From NCBI GenBank assembly GCA_003833135.1, contig QZLH01000758.1:1-51601 (forward strand): a stretch of 51,601 nt of DNA, read 5' to 3'. The notes below the pieces were generated by a model, which saw only the letters and a list, made by a program, of their open reading frames with translations, ran no database searches and was not told the DNA's origin. Numbering within the stretch: the first letter of the stretch is position 1; every line of letters begins with the position of its first letter. The translations under genes and the position numbers were made by a program. Origin of the DNA: Oehlia diaphana (lineage: Eukaryota > Glomeromycota > Glomeromycetes > Glomerales > Glomeraceae). Of the stretch, positions 9,956 to 31,317 are shown in pieces.

Positions 9956-11981
9956 TGAATTAAAAATGCCGTTGCAACAGTGCGATTCGAACTAGCAATG
10001 ATTAGGGTTAATTAAAATATAAGAAATAATGTTAAGGATGTAATGGGTAAAACGCCAAGAAGAGAAACGCCAAGAAGAGAAACAACAAGAGGAGAAACGA
10101 CAAGAGGAGAAGAGTGACGCGAATTACCGGTGTCTTGTCAGTGGAGGAGCTCCCAGGATAGGTATTGTTATTGTGCTTTTTCAAATGTATGGCTTATATT
10201 AGTTTGCTTATCTGTATCTGAAATCTCATAAGTAGACAAACTCGTGATTTTTTTTTATTATGTTCAAGACTATTTAAATTTATCCGGAAAATGATATGAG
10301 GATCATTTTGAATACCTCTGCATGGATTTTGGAACCAGTATCAGACTTGATGAAACAGACTATAATTTAACTGCATCAGAATTGAAATCCACCAATATGA
10401 ATATATAGAAAAAATAGTTTTCCTTTAGGAAGGTTCAGGGAATATCGACAACTTTCGATTAGTGCAATCTGCTAAATTCATATAATCTTGGTTAAGAATG
10501 GTACAGATGTTTTGTTAATGATCTAATTCAAACGGGATTATAGCTCAAAAAAATGGCAGAAAAAAATGTCAATGATGAAAACGTAAAAACTTAAATAGCC
10601 TTATTTTCAATATTAAAAGTATGTATGATAATTACGAACTTATTACAACTTCACTACTCAACCATATGATGGGTTAAAAGAAAAAAAAGGTGTTCTGATT
10701 ATTTCAAAAGACAATTTTGATAAACACTTTGGCCCTGTTTTTTCATCACGGAACGATTAATCCCAATTTTTGGGAAATTAATAGGTTGAAAATACCCTTG
10801 ATGGTGTTTCCATTGCTAATGTATTGAAAAACGTCATACATTAATGAGGATCATTTTTATGAAGAGAAACACATACCAACATTGAAATTATGGTAAATTT
10901 TCGCCATACACAACGTCAACCTGCTTCTTTGCATCAAAATATGTGGCAGATAGATGCTTAGAACAATTACAATCAAATCATAAATGGAACTATTTGATTT
11001 TATCAATAATTCAAAGGACATAACACAATTGGGGCCAAGAACGAAGAAGTAAAAATTGGATTTTTTTCCCATTCGATGTACAAGGAATGCACACATAAAA
11101 TTCTAATATTTAATAATAATAATACTAATTATAAAAATAAAGTCAGACATTACTATACTAATATAAAAATAGTCAATTTTACACAATGCACTATAATTTA
11201 ATATAGCTAATTTGGCGTGCAAAATTTAATATATATTAGTAATATATGTTTTAATCGAACTAAATTTTATTAGTTGAATTACTAATATTCTAAATGCTAC
11301 CGTATAATAAATATATTAACATGTACTGTTGAATTTTCTGTCGCAACTTAATAGTAAAGAAAAAAGCTAAACAGAGAAATTCTTTACTTTTAATACGATG
11401 CGGTAATTTTTCGTGCAGTATTTCACTTTCATTCATAATTATGACAAACAACTATCTAACACGATTTTAGTGAGGATTTCTACGCGTAGAATTTTTTTAG
11501 TAAATTATTCGGTATAAACTAAATAGATATTTATCATTTCAATTTCGTAATGTCAGGTGTTAAAATGACGAAAATAAACGCAATAAAATTAATTATTGCC
11601 CTTTTCGGTAGTAGCAAAAAAACAGGTCATGTAAAGTTGCACAGATTTACAAAAAAACGGTCAACGTCCCAATATATCTTAATATGGATAGTCTGTCATA
11701 TAACTTTAAAATATGTAACAATCAAAGTACGTTATGTTTACCGAGAGGTTCTCGATTTCTCTTAATCTTCTGTGTGGCTTTGAAGTTATTAGAAAAGTAA
11801 CTGCTAGTCGATCCAAATTTGGTTAATCATTCGGTCTCGACTTTGTTAAACGTGGTAGAAGACCGGAGGTTTAACTATTTAAACAAAAAGTAATAAATTA
11901 TTTTTTTTTTGAAAAAAAAAAAAATAAATTTAGAATTTCTTTCTTTTTATCACCTAATTATTTATAATATCTTTTTTCCAG
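9956..11981. other. Intergenic region upstream of the NMA111 gene
   Basis: Contains the 15-bp minisatellite at 10050-10109 and otherwise no gene I can support. A TTTTTTCCAG acceptor ends exactly at 11981, so the promoter and a 5' leader exon of the protease gene are probably within the last few hundred bases. Confidence 0.4.
10050..10160 (+). pseudogene. 15-bp minisatellite in a possible exon remnant
   Basis: Four tandem 15-bp units (10050-10109; AAACGCCAAGAAGAG and variants). Because 15 is divisible by 3, one frame reads as the five-residue repeat KRQEE. It then continues into SDANYRCLVSGGAPRIG and meets a possible GGTATTG donor at about 10160. SGGAPxIG resembles the start of a P-loop but lacks the GK[ST] that should follow. 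This may be a fragment of a lineage-specific repeat protein or NTPase gene. The tandem repeat is certain; the coding reading is weak. Confidence 0.35.
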
Positions 11982-15468
<3,487 letters not shown>

Positions 15469-15530
15469 TTTTTTAGTTATAGAATATTTATTAGACATTT
15501 TTTTTTTTCATTTAATATTAATAAATTAGA

Positions 15531-15561
<31 letters not shown>

Positions 15562-17618
15562 TATAATAATTGTGTTAATTTTAAGATTTGATCCCCATTT
15601 ATCTATTATTTAATCATAGATTGTAAATTTACATCTCATTCTTATTATCTGTTATTTATTATAAATATAATATATATCAAATGAAAAATAATTTAGATGC
15701 GTGACACGTAACACATAACGTAATTGACTAGTATATATTTAGTTGGAACTTTAAAAAAATTAGAAGTTGAACGATTTAACCAAGGAATTAGGCAATTGGC
15801 TAAATTAATTATTTGATTGGTTAGTCACGATCTGGCGCAACTGCATCATTTTTATTTATGATTTTACCAAAGGCGACGTTTATAATAAACATTGCCAACA
15901 TCTTTAAAAAGTAATATTTCTTTTCTAGTATTTAAAATCTCAAAAAAAAATTTTATAAGTATATACAAAAATACGTCCATTCATCTACGGAAAATACGAA
16001 ACTTTAAAAAGAGAAAATGGAATCTGTATATATATATATATATGTATATATGATTGTACGACTAATTAGAAAGAGGATTGATTATACGGAAATCATCGTG
16101 GTAAAAAAAAACTGTAAAAATTTTTGCACTTTTATTTGTGGGGAGACAAGTTTATTAAATGAGCTCAAAATAGAAAGAAAAAAATATTTATCACTAACCA
16201 ATTTTATAATATATATATACCATACATTTATTATATATATTAAGAGGAGAACAAACTGTAAAATGAAATGATTTTTAACATTTCAAATGAATCCCAAATA
16301 AATTCAAGCAAAAATACCATATTAGTAATTATTTAAAAGTTAAAAGAGAGAATCACAATGAAAAAAAAAGAAAAAAATTCTTTAGAGAATGTATAAAAAA
16401 TTTCTTATCAGAAGTAAAATTGGTTATCTTTTCCCCTTAAAGTTAGGAAAAAATCTAAATAAAAAACTTAACGTTTATAGCTCGTGTGAAAAATCAATAT
16501 TATTAAAAAAGATTTACCACAAACATAATTTACGCCCATATGTACATATGTATGAATGAAAAATTTTATAGTTGGCTAATTTTCTTTTTTTTAAAATGTT
16601 TCAGATTTTCTTTATATTTTTCTTTATTACGATCATAATTCGCGCAAAATATTTTAGATATTGTTTTCCATATGGAACATTATATATCCATATTATATGT
16701 CCACATTTGAGTTTCTTACGTGTCCAACATTTATTGAAATATTTCAATGAGAATATTTTCTAAAAAAAAAAAAAAAAATAATAATAGATAAAATTAAAAT
16801 TTAAATTGAAGATTCGATACAATAACGATGTCACGTCCGTGAAGAATATATAATAACTTTCTTTTGTTACACGATTAAAAAAGTCAAATCAACAACAAAG
16901 CCTATGCATTAACGATAATATTGATAAACCAAATTCGTAATAATAAATGATAGATTCGGAGAAATAATATTCACCATATTTTGCAAATAATATAAAATAA
17001 AAAAACACAACGTTATCATGAACATATGAATTTGTTGAGCACGAAATCCGCAGTATGATATCATTGAATTTTTTCTCAATGAAAAAAAATTTTTTCTTAT
17101 TACATGCAAAAAGGCGCATTGCGCATTATTTTTTTTTAAGATTTTCAATTTCAGCCTATTGAATTCTTATTTATTATTTAAAGGGTTTATAGAAAATATA
17201 TTATTAATATAAAATGAAACAGGAAAAAACCGTAAAATTTTATTTTAGTTAAGCATCATAAATATTTGATTTTTGACTGTATTTACTGTATTTTTAATTA
17301 TTTTATTACATAAACTGAGTAATAATCCTACAAGATAATCTAAGGTTGAACAAATTAGTATCTGAAGCACCAGTTACTTTTTATATATCGGATGTATGAA
17401 TAAGGAAATGCCCGTTTTTGTTACTATTAAACGTCACATCTATTAAGCTTGTCATTGTCATCACCAATAAAAAATTTCTCTGATATATCTACTTTCTCAT
17501 TTATATACCGGTCTTTTCGAATTGATCAAAATAACAAATTCCTCTTTTTTTTTCAAAAAAAAAAAAAAAAGTGAAAAAAAAATAAAATAATAAAAAAATA
17601 TTTTTTTTTTTTTCAAAA
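15469..17618. other. Intergenic region; holds repeat copy 2
   Basis: No gene is supported. It includes an AT dinucleotide tract near 16025-16045, the second copy of the 110-bp repeat (16653-16762), and the promoter side of the transporter gene, with long A and T runs just before its ATG. Confidence 0.5.
16653..16762 (+). repeat. 110-bp direct repeat, copy 2
   Basis: Near-identical to positions 1-110 and likewise followed by poly-A. It lies between two intact genes. Confidence 0.9.
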
Positions 17619-19928
17619 ATGTCTAGTAATAGTAGTAATAGTACCGACGCCTCACCTATAAATATTCCAACAATTCGTCAGAGAAGAGGTGGAACGGGGA
17701 CTAACAATTTAACAAACCTTGCAACTTCTCTAGCTGATACATTACAATCATGGACAGGAAATTATAGCCTCACCGCTAGGTAAAATTCATTTCGGTTCGT
17801 TATAACCAATTAACGCGTTTTTTCAATCTAACTTCTCTCATTTATTTATAAAATAAATAGTACATATATGAGCAACAATATAGCGGTACCAGCTTCATTC
17901 GTAGGAGATAACCTTGAACCAACTGGAACATTCGGACAAGCTAATTTTAGACAAGGAAGATTTAATCAACATCTAGGATCTCTTTCTACAAATCAAAGTT
18001 ATCATACAGCATACCTTTCACCTATCCCCTCAAACTATGGATCAATTGCACGAAATTCTCATTATTCAAACTTAAACCCAATTAGTGGAAGTATAACGGA
18101 AGGTGGTGACTTCTTAGGAACTTCATTTACTAGTAATCGTTATAGTTCTATGTGGAGAAATACTGCTATTGAAGAATATAAGAATCGACCAACGAAAATT
18201 CAAGAACATTCTCCTTTAATCCAAACCGATTCAAAGTATATAATTTTGATAAAATTTTTGATTTATTCATTTTTCCGTGAAATTAACGATATTTTATTAT
18301 TGTTGTTGTTTTTTGTCCGTAGCAATTCATATGTTCCATTATCTAAAGTTGCAGAAATTGAAATTCCTGAGCGGATTGGATCAAATTTTCGACAATCAAT
18401 TTTCAATTCCTGCAATGTTTTAATTGGTAATTGTTGATCGCTTTTTTTGCCGGATTTTATTTCGAATTAATCCACGGTCATTTTAAAAACCATAAAAAAA
18501 ATTTTTTTTTTTTTTTTTAGGTATTGGAATTTTAGCATTGCCACTTGGATTTAAATATGCTGGATGGGTTCTTGGAATTACAATTTTCTTTTTTTGCTTG
18601 ATAATAACGAACTATACTGCAAAAGTCATTAAAAAATGTCTGGATTACGATGAAGGATTATACACTTATGCAGATATGGGTAATTAATTTGTCATGTGAT
18701 TATTAATTTTTTTTTCGCGTAAATTTTAACAATTATTATTATTATTATTATTAGGTGCTGTCGCGTTCGGTGAAAAATCACGAATGTATATCGCAGCATT
18801 ATTCTGCCTTGAACTTATTGCTTCCGGAGTAGCACTTGTCATCTTGATTGGAGACTCGTTACATACAATTTTTCCGCATGTATCGATAGTTTTACTGAAA
18901 GTTATCGCATGGTTGATTATGACTCCATTAACCATGATTGCTATAAGATATCTTTCATACTTCTCATTACTTGGTATAATAAGTGCCATGTGTTTAGTAA
19001 ATGTTATGGTAATTGATGGATTTGCCAAACGTGAAATGCCTGGCAGTTTAGTTGATCCCATGGAAACTGACTGGTTACCTTTCCAATGGTATAATGTTCC
19101 AATGAGTTTCGGTCTAATCATGGCTGGATTCACAGGTAAAGATACAAACTTTGACACATATATAATTTTATTTAAACGAAAATTTTTTTTAAATAGTTTT
19201 TTTTTTTTTAATTTATTTAATAGGTCATGCTGTATTTCCAAGTGTATATCGAGACATGCAAAATCCAAAACAATATCCAAAGATGGTCAATTATACTTAT
19301 ATGTTAACAACTGTTATATATTTCCTTATGGCTGCATGCGGTTATTTGATGTTTGGACGTGGTGTTATGCAAGAGGTAAAGTTTTTTTACTTATAACAAA
19401 ATTTTAATTCGCGATACATCATATAAATAATTTATTTCTTCATAATCATATTAGATCACACAAAACATAATGGAAACAAAAGGCTATAATCGTATACTTA
19501 ATCAATTTATGATTTGGCTAGTAGCAGCTTATCCGATACCAAAATATGCATTAATTATGAACCCGATTAATTTAACATGCGAAATTTATTATCATTCGAT
19601 TCCTCGATTAGAAGATTGGTGTAAAAACGGTAGGGGACGTCGTACGACACTTAAAGTACTTTCTCGCGTGTTGACATCAACTATCGTATTGTTAATTGCA
19701 TTAAAAGTTCCTGATTTTGATAGAGTTATGGGAATATTAGGAAGTTTTTTCTCATATTTCATTTCAGCTATATTTCCTTGTATTGTTAATTTGAAATTAT
19801 TCGGTAGAAGAATGAGTTCGAAAGAAAAGACTTCGAACATTTGCATTATTATTAGTTGTTGTATCCTGAGCACGTTGGGTACCATCTGGGCCTTCTTACC
19901 TAGCAAGATACATCATGAAAGTGTTTAG
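17619..19928 (+). CDS. AVT1-type vacuolar amino-acid transporter (AAAP family)
   Basis: Seven exons: 17619-17779, 17861-18235, 18323-18426, 18521-18679, 18755-19135, 19224-19375, 19455-19928. They join in frame to 601 residues. The first about 230 residues are a hydrophilic Ser/Asn-rich N-terminus. Transmembrane segments then begin at GIGILALPLGFKYAGW, the family's first helix, where GxGxLxLP lines the substrate site. Later segments include GFTGHAVFPSVYRDM, a conserved AAAP stretch. The protein ends with a hydrophobic helix and a short tail. Relatives (yeast AVT family, SLC32/SLC36) exchange neutral or basic amino acids against protons across the vacuole membrane. The direction and the specific substrate cannot be read from sequence. 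The gene faces the GH47 gene tail to tail. Confidence 0.88.
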
Positions 19929-20389
19929 ACGGAAGAGGGGAAAGTTAGTAAAAAAGATTAGAATATAGTTAAATATATTACAAACATTGGACGGGTTTCA
20001 ATTTTCATAAAAAAGTATATCATGATACTTCATAGACATTGCTAAAAAAAGAACAATTTCTTTCAAAAAAATTACATATATATACATATACATATTTATT
20101 TTCTTAAAAACAAAAAAAAAAGTAGTAGATTTTTCTTTTTTCTAAAAAAAAAACAAAAGTAGATAGTAGATTTATTTTTAATAAAAAATCCTGATTGGGC
20201 TACACGTTGAATTGCTTGATGTGCTAAATTGCTAAATTGCTAAATTTTGTGAAATCACGTGTGTCAATATTCTTTCGCTTTTCCAATGTTTATTTTTTTT
20301 TATTTGTAAAAATATTATATAAATTAAAAAATAAACAAAGTTTTAGTCTAACTCTAAATAAATGTATATATGTAATAAAAGAATAATTA

Positions 20390-22795
<2,406 letters not shown>

Positions 22796-24056
22796 ACTTT
22801 TATAAAAATATAAATATATATGTATATGTGGTAAACGATTCAGTGGTGAAACCAAAAAAAAAAAAAAAAATTATAATTTAAAAAATTTGAGGTAAAAGAA
22901 AAATAACTCCTTAAATCATTTTTTTATTTTTTTTTTTTTTATTTTTTTGTTTATTTCATATATATATATTTATTTTTTTTTTTGTGTGTTTCATTTTGGA
23001 ATTGTTTCACGATATTTATATAAAATTATAAATGTCAGCAATAATATAAATAAACTGTTTATGTAACGTATGTAACGTATTTTAACGTATTTAACGTACT
23101 ATACTGGGGTAAACGTGTATAATTCGAATAAATAGTTAAACGCCTCATCGAATTCAGAAATAACCTGTTGTTTTTATTTATGCATTTTTATGCTTTTTTA
23201 TTAAGCTATTGCATACTGCTGCATATTTATAACAAACTATTTTATTTATACATATGGGCCGATTTTATGCATTAAGTAGTAAATTTGTTATTTATTAAAA
23301 TTTTTGTTAAAAAATTTCAATGAAATATTTATTTCTGTATAATAATAATGGTAAAGATTAACAAATTTACTTTAGTTACAAAATTATCATTTTTGGCAAG
23401 ATAGTATAAAGTTATAATAATAATCATTTATCGTCTCCTCAAAAACCTGTTGTCCACCTGTTGGACATGCCATAATTTTGGCTGAAAATACCATAATTTT
23501 AGCCAAATTTCTCTTAAATATCTGATAATGTTGGCCAAATCCATTTTATGCGTTGAATCGGCCCATTTGACAGACTTTAGAATCCCCGAAAAAAAAAAAA
23601 TTATTCTAAATAAGTTGTTGATTTAAAACTTTGTTTACTTAAAAAACTTGTACGATGTTATATAGATGTCCATGTATCATTAAACCTGTTCTTCGGAGTT
23701 TCGGTTGATCGCAAAATCCATTAACCAATCCAAGACATGTGATCTGCTTAACTGCTTTTACTTAAATCGGATGACTGGACGGGTTACACATTTCCGTCAT
23801 ATCAACTGCAAAAAATCCGAAATACTCTTACTAGAAATTGGATATTATATCCGATTTTTCAATTAGATAAATAGTTTTACAACCATCATAAGTGATCATT
23901 ATTTATATTAATCGTTTACTTGAAACAATATATTATTAAATAAATATTTTATTTTATTTTCTTTATAATTCTAATTTGTATATAAATATACTCTCATTTA
24001 TAAACACCCAAATCCTTCAAGGATAGGTGCTTATAAATGAAAATTCATTATTTAAT
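22796..24056. promoter_or_regulatory. Intergenic/promoter region of GH47 copy A with AACGTA cluster
   Basis: About 1.2 kb between the two mannosidase genes. At 23058-23101 the hexamer AACGTA occurs four times within about 45 bp (GTAACGTATGTAACGTATTTTAACG and so on), about 270-300 bp upstream of the copy A ATG on its coding strand. This could be a cluster of transcription-factor sites or a short tandem repeat. An imperfect hairpin (23994-24052) lies just beyond the copy B stop codon. Confidence 0.35.
23994..24052. repeat. Hairpin just downstream of GH47 copy B stop
   Basis: The left arm TCATTTATAAACACCCAAAT and the inverse of GGATAGGTGCTTATAAATGA pair over about 22 bases with a few mismatches and a very short loop. 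It starts a few bases after the stop of the minus-strand gene, so it would lie in its 3' UTR. It may be a relic of a TATAAATG-type MITE like the one at 3729. Confidence 0.5.
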
Positions 24057-26541
<2,485 letters not shown>

Positions 26542-27796
26542 GAATTTTTATAAATAAAAATGAGCTTTTTTTCCAAAAAAAAAAAAAAAAAATTTTTAAA
26601 AGAAAAGGATTTAATTTCGAAATTCAAATCAATTTTTATTATTTTCCAAATAAAATGGACGCACTTATCTAATTAAAGCAATATAAAAAAATTTAAACAA
26701 ACAAATTTAGTAAATATAAGTATGTGTGGTGAAACTCAAATGCATTTGGTGAATGAATCAATTATGGAGAGGAGTTCTGAAAAAAATTTTGTGCAACTTT
26801 CGCAATTCAAGCAAAAACCATAATGACTTTTTATTCGATGATTTTAAGGTTTAAAAGTTTCAAATGAGCAACCATAATTTAATACAGGCGTGATCATTCC
26901 TTTTCAGGTAAGTCATTTATTATATAATTACAAAATAAGATTAGGAAGTAATCAGATACCAAATTTATTCAATTATTTAAGCTTAAATCATTTTTTTCTT
27001 GTGAAAAAATATTTGTAACCATGTTTCTCTAGGGACTATCGTTTTTATTAACATTTCTAATTTATGTGATAATTAAATTTGATAAATATTATAAATTTTT
27101 TATTGACGTGAATATCATAATTCGCTTTTAATTTGGTATCAATATTATTAATATCTAATTATCTAATTTAGATTTACAAATTCTCGATTTCATTACTGAT
27201 TACTGTGATGACTGGATCTATTCGACTATCCCATTCTCATTAGGAACCCTAGCCTCATATATTACTATATTATTGAATATTCAGCGAAATTACATCAACC
27301 GTGATGTAATGTATTTTTTTCATACATGAATCCAACAGGTAATGATTTTAAAACGGATTAATAAAATCTAAAACTTTTTCCCAACCAGCAAAAATTGATT
27401 TTCGTGTAACATATCCGTAATATTTCAAGTTCGATCATGTGGGAAATATATCCCTTTATTTGATAATTAATTTATTGTTTCATTTTATGTATTGTTCATT
27501 ACAACAATCTTATTTTTTATACCCTTAAACATGCTTTTTTTTTTAGATAATTATCATAAATTCATAATGCCTTTTGAGTTTTGCCAAACTTTTTCTCTGA
27601 ATTAAGTGATTGTGGTACGTTAAACAATCTTATTCCTGACTCTCTGTGTGTGGCGTTTTTTCTAAAAATCCGGATTCGGAACTATTGCATGTGACATCGT
27701 TGTTTTAATATTTATATATTTAAAATTCATTAAATTTTTTTTAAAAAAGTGCGATTGCAAATTTCTCCCTTTTTTTCTTCATGCATTTTTTTTCTC
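26542..27796. promoter_or_regulatory. Divergent intergenic region between GH47 B and the MA3 gene
   Basis: About 1.25 kb separates two genes transcribed away from each other, so both promoters must lie here. I see no coding sequence and no distinct motif that I can name. Confidence 0.45.
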
Positions 27797-28927
27797 ATGG
27801 ATTCCGCAGCAATGAACGATTACAAAAAACAATTTAATATTCAAACTCAATTAATTTATTCTTTGAGAGCTCGTATTGAAGAATTGGAAACGGATTCTTT
27901 AATTAAAGACCAAAGTATTAATAAACTCCAACGAGAAATTTTTGATTTAAAAAAAAGTATTCAAACAATTTATGAAAATATTAATACTCTTTCCGGAAAC
28001 TTATTTGGTAATAAATCAAACTACAAATCATTAATTTGTGATTAAATATTGTTATTAAAAAGTTTTATTAAAATATACTTAAAATTAATTTTAGTTCCAG
28101 GAGAACTTCAACCACTCGCTCAATCGTCTGCACAAAAATATGCTTCAATTTCAGAGGAATTAGAAATAAGAAAGTTAAACAATTTGATGGAGGAGTACTT
28201 CTCAATATTAAATGTTGAAGTATATAACATAATTTTATTTTTGATAAATATTTATTATATTTTGCAAGATTTCTTAATATTAATGTGATTGATTATATCA
28301 TCTTTTTTTTTTCAGGAGGCTATCATAAACCTTAAGAATTTTAAATCAGAACATCACGCGAAGGCAATAGAATTATTTGCAAATAAAGCAATCGAATCAA
28401 ATCAGAAAGATGTGGATGATGTTATGAAATTGTTTAAAAATATTGCATCTTCTAAGATTTGTAATAATATTACTTTTAAAAATGGGTTTGAAGGAACTAT
28501 AAGTTTTCTGATGGATATTGGCGTAGATAAACCGTTGGCTTATCCTTTTACTGGACAATTATTATTTAGTGCTGAACTTAATTTCCAGGATATTACAAAA
28601 CTTCTTAAACCTTTGGATGATGACAAGTTAATAGGAAAAATAATAAAAGGATATGCAAATGCCTTAAAAAATGATGTGGTAAATTTGAAATAGTTCAAAT
28701 GATTGTTTATGTATCGAATTTTGAATTTTTTTTTTTGACATATATTTTTTTTTTCTTTTTTTCTCGCATATAAATTAGGATGAACCAACATATATACAAA
28801 AGTTAAACGAATTTAATTTCAAATCACTATTTTCAATGGCAAATGAAAACGATTTGAATAAATTTCTTCAAAATCTTGTAGGATGAAGAAACAATTTTTT
28901 TTTTTGTATTTTTTTTTTTTTTTTTTT

Positions 28928-28978
<51 letters not shown>

Positions 28979-28981
28979 CTT

Positions 28982-29032
<51 letters not shown>

Positions 29033-30491
29033 TAATTTTTCAATCTCTTTTTTAACTCAGGGACTCGGATCTTTATTTAGTCATGGAATGAATGATAACA
29101 GGAGCAGGAACTATAATTATGATAGGAATGAGTACAAGAATATTAACTATAATTATAATAACAAGAGCAATGAGAGTGAGGACAGAAGCCGCAACTATGT
29201 AAATAAAGATGTGAATAAGGGCTATTCATCCTATCTATATAATAGGAACCCATACCCTGATCCTTATAACGGGAGTGAGAATAGAGACAATCTTAATCCT
29301 ACTTCTTATGTTAAGGAAGGTGCTTATAACGAAAATCCCTATCCCGATGATTATAACGAGGATAAAGATAAGGGTCCTTATGGTGAAAATCCATATCCTG
29401 ATCCATATAGTGAACATGAAAGCAAGGATCTTTATAGTGGAATTTCATATGCTGGCGGAAATGAAACTTATGGGAATCCTGAAAATAAAAGTAAAGACCC
29501 CTATACAGATTCTTATAATAACAATCGTCCTTATGGTGGGAATCCTTTTCCTGAATCAAATTCAGAAAATGAAAGCAAGGATAATTATGGTGGGAATCCT
29601 TTCCCCGAATCATATTCGAGGAATGAAAGCAAGGATAATTATGGTGGGAATCCTTTCCCCGAATCATATTCGGAGAATGAGAGCAAGGATCCGTATGGTG
29701 GAAATGATCTTTATAATGAGAAAGAAAGCAAGGATCTTTATAGTAGTTCGTATACTATTCCTTATGATAGGGATGGGAATAAAGATTCTTACAACAACAG
29801 AAATTTATATTCTAATCATTATATTGAAAATGAGAGCAAGGGTCCTTATGGTAAAAATCCTTACCCTGATACTCCTGATACTCATAGTAAGAATGATAAA
29901 AATTCCTATCCTAATCCTCACAATGAAAATAATAATAGGATCAACTATGATGGTTCCAATTCACTCTATAAAGATGAAAGGAAAGAATCTTATAATAAAA
30001 ATTCCTATTCTGATTTATATAGTAAAAATGATGACAAAAATTTTTATGGTGGAAATTATAAAAATGGTAGTGAAAATGTAAATAAAAACTATTCTAATTC
30101 TTATGAAGTTAGAAGTAAAGATTCTCATGATGGAAACTCTTATAACAAGAATTTATATAATAATAAAAATCCATATCCTGATTCATATGGTGAGAATAGG
30201 TCTTATAGTGAAAATTATAATAAGAATTATAATGATGATTTTTATAATAATGATGACAAGACGTATAATGGAAATTCAAATTATAACAAGAATATAAACA
30301 ATTATAATAATTTTTATGATGAAAATAAAAGTCATAATTCCAGTGAAAATTCATATAGTAGAAATAAGAACAATTATACTTACAGTGAAAATAAAAGCAA
30401 ACATCCTTATAATAGAAATAATTATAATGAATATAATAATAGAAATTTCAATACTACTAATAATAATAGAACGTATGATGACACATGGTAA
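27797..30491 (+). CDS. Coiled-coil / MA3-like domain protein with Asn/Tyr-rich tail
   Basis: Five exons: 27797-28007, 28095-28219, 28316-28678, 28779-28877, 29061-30491. They join in frame to 742 residues. I use the ATG at 27797 (MDSAAMNDYKK). Residues about 12-60 form a heptad-rich coiled coil. Residues about 98-215 resemble the all-helical MA3 fold of eIF4G and PDCD4 (LNNLMEEYFSI, SEHHAKAIELFANKAIE, FKNGFEGTISFLMDIGVDK), which binds eIF4A. Residues 267-742 are low complexity, dominated by Asn, Tyr, Ser, Lys, Asp and Gly, with NPYPDPY motifs and 18-residue repeats of the YGGNPFPES type. The last intron is nearly all T. If it is retained, translation stops two codons later, giving a tail-less 268-residue form. 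A link to translation or RNA granules is inference; the gene is not one I can name. Confidence 0.65.
28878..29060 (+). repeat. Poly-T intron
   Basis: A 183-nt intron with donor GTAGGA and acceptor TTAACTCAG. About 130 bases (28900-29030) are T with only a handful of interruptions. It is roughly twice the usual intron length here. The homopolymer length is unlikely to be sequenced reliably. Confidence 0.7.
29535..29700 (+). repeat. 54-bp in-frame coding repeats
   Basis: Three consecutive units of about 54 bp encode YGGNPFPES(N/Y)S followed by NESKD. The second and third units are nearly identical in DNA, indicating recent expansion of the low-complexity tail by unequal exchange or slippage. 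Confidence 0.8.
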
Positions 30492-31317
30492 AAAAAATAT
30501 TTCTTTTAGTAAATTTTTTTAAAAATTTTAAAAATAATATAATTTTTTTTGATAGAAATAGTTTTTATTAAATATTTTTTGTATAACTTGTAATTATAAA
30601 ATTAAAACTGATTTTTATTTTCAAAGTATTTTTTAAAGTTTGAAATATATATAAAAGATACAAAAGAAAAAATAATTTAAAAAGAAATATTTTAATAAAT
30701 AAATGTGTATTTTACCATTATATAATGTTTAAATCTCACAAAAATTTGTAAAAAAGAAATTCTTAAAATACAAACATTTTTAAAAATATACAATATATGT
30801 ATTTTTATCTACTTTATAAGTTTATTTAAAATACTTAAAACATCAAAAATGGTTTTAAATGTTATTGTTAATTTATTTGATAAAACTTTTTTTCATATTT
30901 TTTGTATTAAATTATATAATGTATTTAATTAATGTTAAATAGAATTAAATAATTAACATTAAAATCAAGATTTAATAAATATAATATATGGAGGTAAAAT
31001 TTAGATATACCTATTTTTTTAATTACTAAAATTAAATTTAATAATTGCTAAAATTTATATTATTAAATTTTTTCTATAAAATAAATTTATAAATTTGCAA
31101 TATAATTTTAAAATATTATTTTTATATTATCAAAGCAATTATTGAAATTTAATAATTTATTAAAAAAGAATATATTAAATATAATATTTGAAATTTCATA
31201 TTTATTACATATATAATCCAAAAATAACTATTATTTAAATCATTAATTTAATAATAATATTTATTAATTATTAAACAAAAAACCTTGCTGCATTTTTTAT
31301 ATGATAGTAAAAAATTA
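30492..31317. other. AT-rich intergenic DNA
   Basis: No gene is seen. A degraded relative of the 4601-4796 MITE may lie at about 30805-30890 (TACTTTATAAGTTTATTTAA and following bases). Confidence 0.4.

Noticed and set aside
9960..10000. GATTCGAAC motif resembling a tRNA T-loop
   Set aside because: The neighbouring bases do not form a T-arm stem and no acceptor or anticodon arm can be built.
11550..11765. 71-codon open frame upstream of NMA111
   Set aside because: No similarity or splice junction that connects it in frame to the protease; probably chance or leader sequence.
20219..20248. Three TGCTAAATT units resembling the MULE-like MITE ends
   Set aside because: A simple direct repeat without inverted partner or target duplication.
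28980..29060. Open frame beginning with a run of Phe codons
   Set aside because: It is the poly-T intron read through; the exon starts at 29061.
29235..30522. Several long open frames overlapping the low-complexity exon on both strands
   Set aside because: They are shadows of repetitive Asn/Tyr codons in the real frame; their compositions (all Ile/Met or His/Tyr/Phe) are unnatural.
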